A stretch of 62,204 bases of DNA, from positions 1 through 62,204 of the forward strand of contig JAVBVZ010000027.1 in NCBI GenBank assembly GCA_036679405.1, in the 5' to 3' direction. The notes under the pieces are model-generated. The model was not told the DNA's origin, did not search any database, and worked only from the letters and a program-made list of their open reading frames with translations. This DNA is from JAEYKI01 sp036679405. GTDB lineage: Bacteria > Bacillota > Clostridia > Christensenellales > Christensenellaceae. The position numbers and the translations under genes were made by a program. Shown piece by piece: positions 58,923-62,204 of the stretch; positions within the stretch are counted from its first letter, which is position 1, and the number at the start of each line of letters is the position of its first letter.

Positions 58923-59822
58923 TTGGAATTCAAACAATTAGAGGCCTTTGTGGCTGTTGTTAATTATATGAGCTTCTCGGAAGCGGCTCAAAGTTTATAT
59001 TTAACGCAGCCTACCGTCAGTGCGCATATCAAGGAACTTGAAGCGGAACTGGGAAGAAATCTGCTTATCCGGACGACCAAACATATTTCTCTTACGGCGG
59101 ACGGCGAAAAGCTGTACGGATATGCCTCCGGTATTTTGAACCTGCGCCAGAAAGCCGTTTCCGATTTCAACGGACAAAAAGATGTTACGATTCACATCGG
59201 CGCTTCAACCCTTCCCGTGGCACACTTTCTTCCGGGAGCCGTGGTCGCTTTCAGAAAACGTCACCCTGAGATCGATTTTGATATCTGCAAATCGGACAGT
59301 CTGGGCGTTATTGACAAACTACTCGACGGAACACTTGATTTTGGCCTGACCGGAACCAAAACAACCGAAAAACAATGCGTTTTTGAACCCTTTTATGAAG
59401 ATGAACTTGTCATTGCCACTCCCGCCACCAAGCACTATATGGCTCTGAAAAAATCAGACGTCTCTCTTAAAACCCTGCTGAAGAAGCCCCTCATCATACG
59501 TGAAAAAGGCTCCGGCACCCGCCGCGAAACTGAACGGATGCTCTCTTTGCTCGGTATGTCTTTGGACGATCTGAATGTTGCATTGTGCATGAATGACCCG
59601 GAAGCGATTCCTAGCAGCATTATCGCAGGGGTAGGCATTTCGATTCTTTCAAGAAAAGTGGTGGAAGATCTGGAAAAAGAAGGAAAGCTTCTTCTCTTTC
59701 CTTTTATGGATCCTCCTGCCCGCCGGTCGCTATATATTGTTTGGTGTAAGGACCGTTTTTTAAACAGGCAAACCAAAGATTTTATCCGGCTGCTCAAAGA
59801 TATGTTTTCCAAAAAAATTTAA
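58923..59822 (+). CDS. LysR family transcriptional regulator
   Basis: This 299-residue regulator has the N-terminal LysR helix-turn-helix (FKQLEAFVAVVNYMSFSEAAQSLYLTQPTVSAHIKELEAELG) and a type 2 periplasmic-binding-like effector domain; its length is standard. The TTG start at 58923 follows GAGGTGATGG. It is divergent from the double-cubane reductase-selD-yedF operon, the classic LysR position, so it likely controls that operon, perhaps in response to a selenium or sulfur compound. The ligand is unknown. Confidence 0.94.
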   Translation: MEFKQLEAFVAVVNYMSFSEAAQSLYLTQPTVSAHIKELEAELGRNLLIRTTKHISLTADGEKLYGYASGILNLRQKAVSDFNGQKDVTIHIGASTLPVAHFLPGAVVAFRKRHPEIDFDICKSDSLGVIDKLLDGTLDFGLTGTKTTEKQCVFEPFYEDELVIATPATKHYMALKKSDVSLKTLLKKPLIIREKGSGTRRETERMLSLLGMSLDDLNVALCMNDPEAIPSSIIAGVGISILSRKVVEDLEKEGKLLLFPFMDPPARRSLYIVWCKDRFLNRQTKDFIRLLKDMFSKKI

Positions 59823-59927
59823 GCGCCCCGTGCCCGGACATCTTCCCGACTTTTTTAAGCAAAAAAAAGGCCGTTGCGCAAAAGCGCCCCGTCCTGAAAG
59901 AAAGTCTGTGCCCAAAGCGTTTCCTTT

Positions 59928-61040
59928 TTATTTCCAGTCCGCGTTCAATTCCTCATGCGCCTGCTCAAGCAAATTTGGAATATCGAGTTCCTGCGGGCAA
60001 TGCTGCAGACACATACCGCAGGAAATGCAATTATCCGCTTTTGAGGTGCCGAGCAGACACTGATAGACCTGTTTGTCAATTGGATTCGGCTTTGTTAACT
60101 GGTGGCTGTTATACAGCCTGAAAACATCGGGAATGGCGACCCCCTGCGGACAGGGCATGCAGTATCCGCACCCTGTACAGCCGATACTTTTTTGCGACTC
60201 GTAAATCTTTCTTATTTTTTCAATAAAAGACTGGTCTTCCCCGGTCATCACGCCCGGCATTGCGTCTTCAAAAATACGCAAATTATCTTTTAGCTGCCCG
60301 AGGCTGTTCATTCCGCTTAATACAACCGTTACTTCAGGCATATCATAAAGCCATCTGAAGCACCATTCGGCAAGGGAACGTTTCTCGGGGTGCTCCGCAA
60401 CCAGTTCACGGACTCCTGCAGGCGCGTTGTTGACGATGGACCCGCCCCGAAGCGGTTCCATTACAGCCATAGCCATCCCTTTTTGCGCGCCGTATCTCAG
60501 CCCTTCCAGGCCCACCTGCTGGTGTGCGTCCAAAATATTTAATTGGATCATGGACATATCCCAATCATAACTATCCGCGATTTCCCTGAAAGATTCAGTT
60601 GTCCCGTGAATAGAAAACCCTTTATGACGAATTTTTCCCTTTTGAATCATTTTATCCAAAAAAACAAGGCCGTCTGCTTTTTTGACACGCTCCCAGTTGT
60701 CCGGGTAGAGATTATGAAAGAGATAAACGTCAATATGATCCGTCTTCAGGCGCGCCAGTTCCTCATCGAGATATTTTTCAAAATCGGCATGATTGCCGAT
60801 AAGCCAGATGGGACTCTTGGTGACCAGATAAGTTTTGTCCCGGTATCCGTCCGTAAGCGCTTTGCCAATAATCGCTTCGCTGTCCGGATATAGGTATGCC
60901 GTATCCAAGTAATTTACGCCATGGTCAATTGCATAACGCACCATCCGGATCATCTGGTCCACATCTTCTGAGAAACGCATTCCTCCGAGGCCCAGCCGGG
61001 ATACCTTCATTTCTGTTTTTCCATATTGAGTATATTGCAT
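59928..61040 (-). CDS. aldo/keto reductase with C-terminal ferredoxin domain
   Basis: This 370-residue protein has an aldo-keto reductase barrel (LGLGGMRFSEDVDQMIRMVRYAIDHGVNYLDTAYLYPDSEAIIGKAL with catalytic Asp and Tyr, Lys in KSPIWL) to about residue 265. A C-terminal domain with two [4Fe-4S] motifs (CTGCGYCMPCPQGVAIP and CISCGMCLQHCPQELDIP) follows. This fusion is common in anaerobic Firmicutes and may exchange electrons with ferredoxin. The ATG at 61040 after GGGAGATTGTAAA is preferred to a start 11 codons earlier. Its substrate is unknown. Confidence 0.93.
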   Translation of the reverse strand: MQYTQYGKTEMKVSRLGLGGMRFSEDVDQMIRMVRYAIDHGVNYLDTAYLYPDSEAIIGKALTDGYRDKTYLVTKSPIWLIGNHADFEKYLDEELARLKTDHIDVYLFHNLYPDNWERVKKADGLVFLDKMIQKGKIRHKGFSIHGTTESFREIADSYDWDMSMIQLNILDAHQQVGLEGLRYGAQKGMAMAVMEPLRGGSIVNNAPAGVRELVAEHPEKRSLAEWCFRWLYDMPEVTVVLSGMNSLGQLKDNLRIFEDAMPGVMTGEDQSFIEKIRKIYESQKSIGCTGCGYCMPCPQGVAIPDVFRLYNSHQLTKPNPIDKQVYQCLLGTSKADNCISCGMCLQHCPQELDIPNLLEQAHEELNADWK

Positions 61041-61103
61041 TTTACAATCTCCCGGAATCTGTTTGCCTTTCATCCAAAATGCGGCAAACTTTTTGAACGG
61101 TTT

Positions 61104-61988
61104 TTAAGACAGCTGCTCAAAATACGAACGGATAGACTCAATGTCCCGATTGACCTGCTGCTTTACTTCTTCTAAGCTGTTGAACTTTTTAACAGGCCGG
61201 ATCAGGGCATGAATTTCCAGCGTAATGACCTCTCCATAAATATCTTCCGAAAAATCAAGCAGAAAATCTTCCACCGTCACATAATCAAAATTGTCCACCG
61301 AAGGACGTTTTCCAATATTGGTCAGCCCTTTGAACATTTTAGAATGAATCTCGGAGATGGTTCCGTAAACACCGTCGGCCGGCAGCTGTTTATAGGGCTT
61401 GTATCCTATGTTGGCCGTAGGCATGCCGACCGTTCTCCCGAGCGCCTTTCCATGCATGACTTCGCCGATCACCAGATACGGATGGCCGAGTAATTCATTC
61501 GCTTTATCCAATTTTTGGGCGGACAGGGCTTCCGCAATCCTCTCAGACGTGACCGCCTCTCCGTCTACCTGCACCGTGTCACATTCTTCCAGCGTATAGC
61601 CGTATTCTTTCGCGCAGGTGCGCAGCAAACCGATATTTTTATCGTCTTTGCCGGCCACGATTACCTTGGCGCCCAGCCTGCCCACCAGGATATCCCGGAT
61701 AAAGGCCTTCAAATCCATATCTTTGTCCCGCACTTTGTACGAAACCAGTACTTCCGGCCCGTTCTTACCAAAAAAATATTTTTTTTCTTCTGCCGTCGAG
61801 AGTATTTTTTTACCCTCCATCAATGATTCATCCAGATCAAAGGTGACCACAACAGAAGTAAGCCCTTTTCTTGCAACTTCCAGCAAACGGCCAAGCACCG
61901 CCTTGTGCCCTAAATGAATGCCGTCAAAATTTCCGAACGCAACGCAGGTATCCTGCATGCTAAAATCGTTTCCGTCTATGTACTCCAA
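61104..61988 (-). CDS. ribF: bifunctional riboflavin kinase / FAD synthetase RibF
   Basis: RibF converts riboflavin to FMN and then to FAD. The N-terminal nucleotidyltransferase domain has AFGNFDGIHLGHKAVLGRLLE and the C-terminal kinase domain has GKALGRTVGMPTANIG and the DFSEDIYGEVITLE pattern. From a TTG at 61988, preceded by AAAGGAG, it is 294 residues, close to the family norm of 300-310; an upstream codon at 62051 would add a charged, unlikely extension. It supplies cofactor for the many flavoproteins encoded here but is a housekeeping gene. Confidence 0.95.
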   Translation of the reverse strand: MEYIDGNDFSMQDTCVAFGNFDGIHLGHKAVLGRLLEVARKGLTSVVVTFDLDESLMEGKKILSTAEEKKYFFGKNGPEVLVSYKVRDKDMDLKAFIRDILVGRLGAKVIVAGKDDKNIGLLRTCAKEYGYTLEECDTVQVDGEAVTSERIAEALSAQKLDKANELLGHPYLVIGEVMHGKALGRTVGMPTANIGYKPYKQLPADGVYGTISEIHSKMFKGLTNIGKRPSVDNFDYVTVEDFLLDFSEDIYGEVITLEIHALIRPVKKFNSLEEVKQQVNRDIESIRSYFEQLS

Positions 61989-62090
61989 ACCTTTTCGCTC
62001 CTTTTTTTGATACAGATGTTCCGCCGCCTGTGAAGACGGGCGGCGAAGCACCCGTAAGACAAGTTATTTTAAAGTTTCAATAAATCCCCA

Positions 62091-62204
62091 TCAGTTCTCG
62101 ATCCGAGCTTTTTTGCTGTTCACGGCGTTTGCAATAAAGTATATCGCCATGCCGATCGCATAATAAATGCCCGTGTATGCCCACCATTGGCCCGTACCTG
62201 CAAT
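62091..62204 (-). CDS. C-terminus of an integral membrane protein (cut by window edge)
   Basis: The last 37 codons of a minus-strand gene are present: a hydrophobic segment rich in aromatic residues (WWAYTGIYYAIGMAIYFIANAV) followed by a basic tail ending KKARIEN and a TGA. It looks like the last membrane helix of a transporter, but the family cannot be told from this fragment. Confidence 0.6.
   Translation of the reverse strand: MAGTGQWWAYTGIYYAIGMAIYFIANAVNSKKARIEN

Overview
This window looks like the chromosome of a strictly anaerobic, low-to-medium GC Firmicute (class Clostridia). The evidence is the Stickland-type glycine/sarcosine/betaine reductase (Grd) machinery, the full selenocysteine apparatus (selA, selB, tRNA-Sec, selD), many iron-sulfur and radical-sensitive enzymes, clostridial ribosome binding sites and no respiratory genes. 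I cannot name a species.

Layout. 0-1 kb: decayed genes, including an ABC ATPase with an internal deletion. 1-5 kb: a lipoprotein, a MarR-MATE efflux unit and an AraC regulator. 5.4-8 kb (+): an ornithine cyclodeaminase-family protein and glutamate dehydrogenase. 8.2-22.6 kb (-): one long co-directional block running aldehyde dehydrogenase, XRE-cupin regulator, grdB-type selenoprotein, grdE-type subunit, trxB, trxA, grdA selenoprotein, grdC, grdD, selA, selB, tRNA-Sec and an iron alcohol dehydrogenase. Both Grd selenoproteins are read through an in-frame UGA. The substrate-binding component lacks the cysteine that makes the pyruvoyl group in glycine reductase, so its substrate is probably not glycine.

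22.9-42.0 kb (-): a large heterocycle-catabolism cluster. It encodes a three-subunit molybdenum hydroxylase, an SsnA-like amidohydrolase, a PreA-like ring reductase, a D-2-hydroxyacid dehydrogenase, an opine-dehydrogenase-like protein, ATP-dependent hydantoinase subunits HyuB and HyuA, carbamate kinase, a 1180-residue ferredoxin/GltD/NuoG-like fusion and a YgeW-like carbamoyltransferase. The logic resembles the anaerobic purine/urate clusters of gut bacteria, but the reductase is split and the hydantoinase is of a different family. 42.4-46.2 kb (+): glycerate 2-kinase, an enolase paralogue with altered catalytic residues, and an RpiR regulator. Three promoters (carbamoyltransferase, hyuA, glycerate kinase) share the same -35/-10/operator arrangement, which ties the two gene sets into one probable regulon.

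46-55.7 kb: a URO-D/MtaA-like protein, two tandem ADP-ribosylglycohydrolases, a double-cubane-cluster reductase, a short pseudouridine-phosphate glycosidase homologue, and an ABC importer with a PfkB kinase, possibly a nucleoside/ribosyl salvage module. 55.8-62.2 kb: a second double-cubane reductase with selD and yedF, a LysR regulator, an aldo-keto reductase, RibF and the C-terminus of a membrane protein. No CRISPR array, intact insertion sequence, prophage or rRNA was seen.
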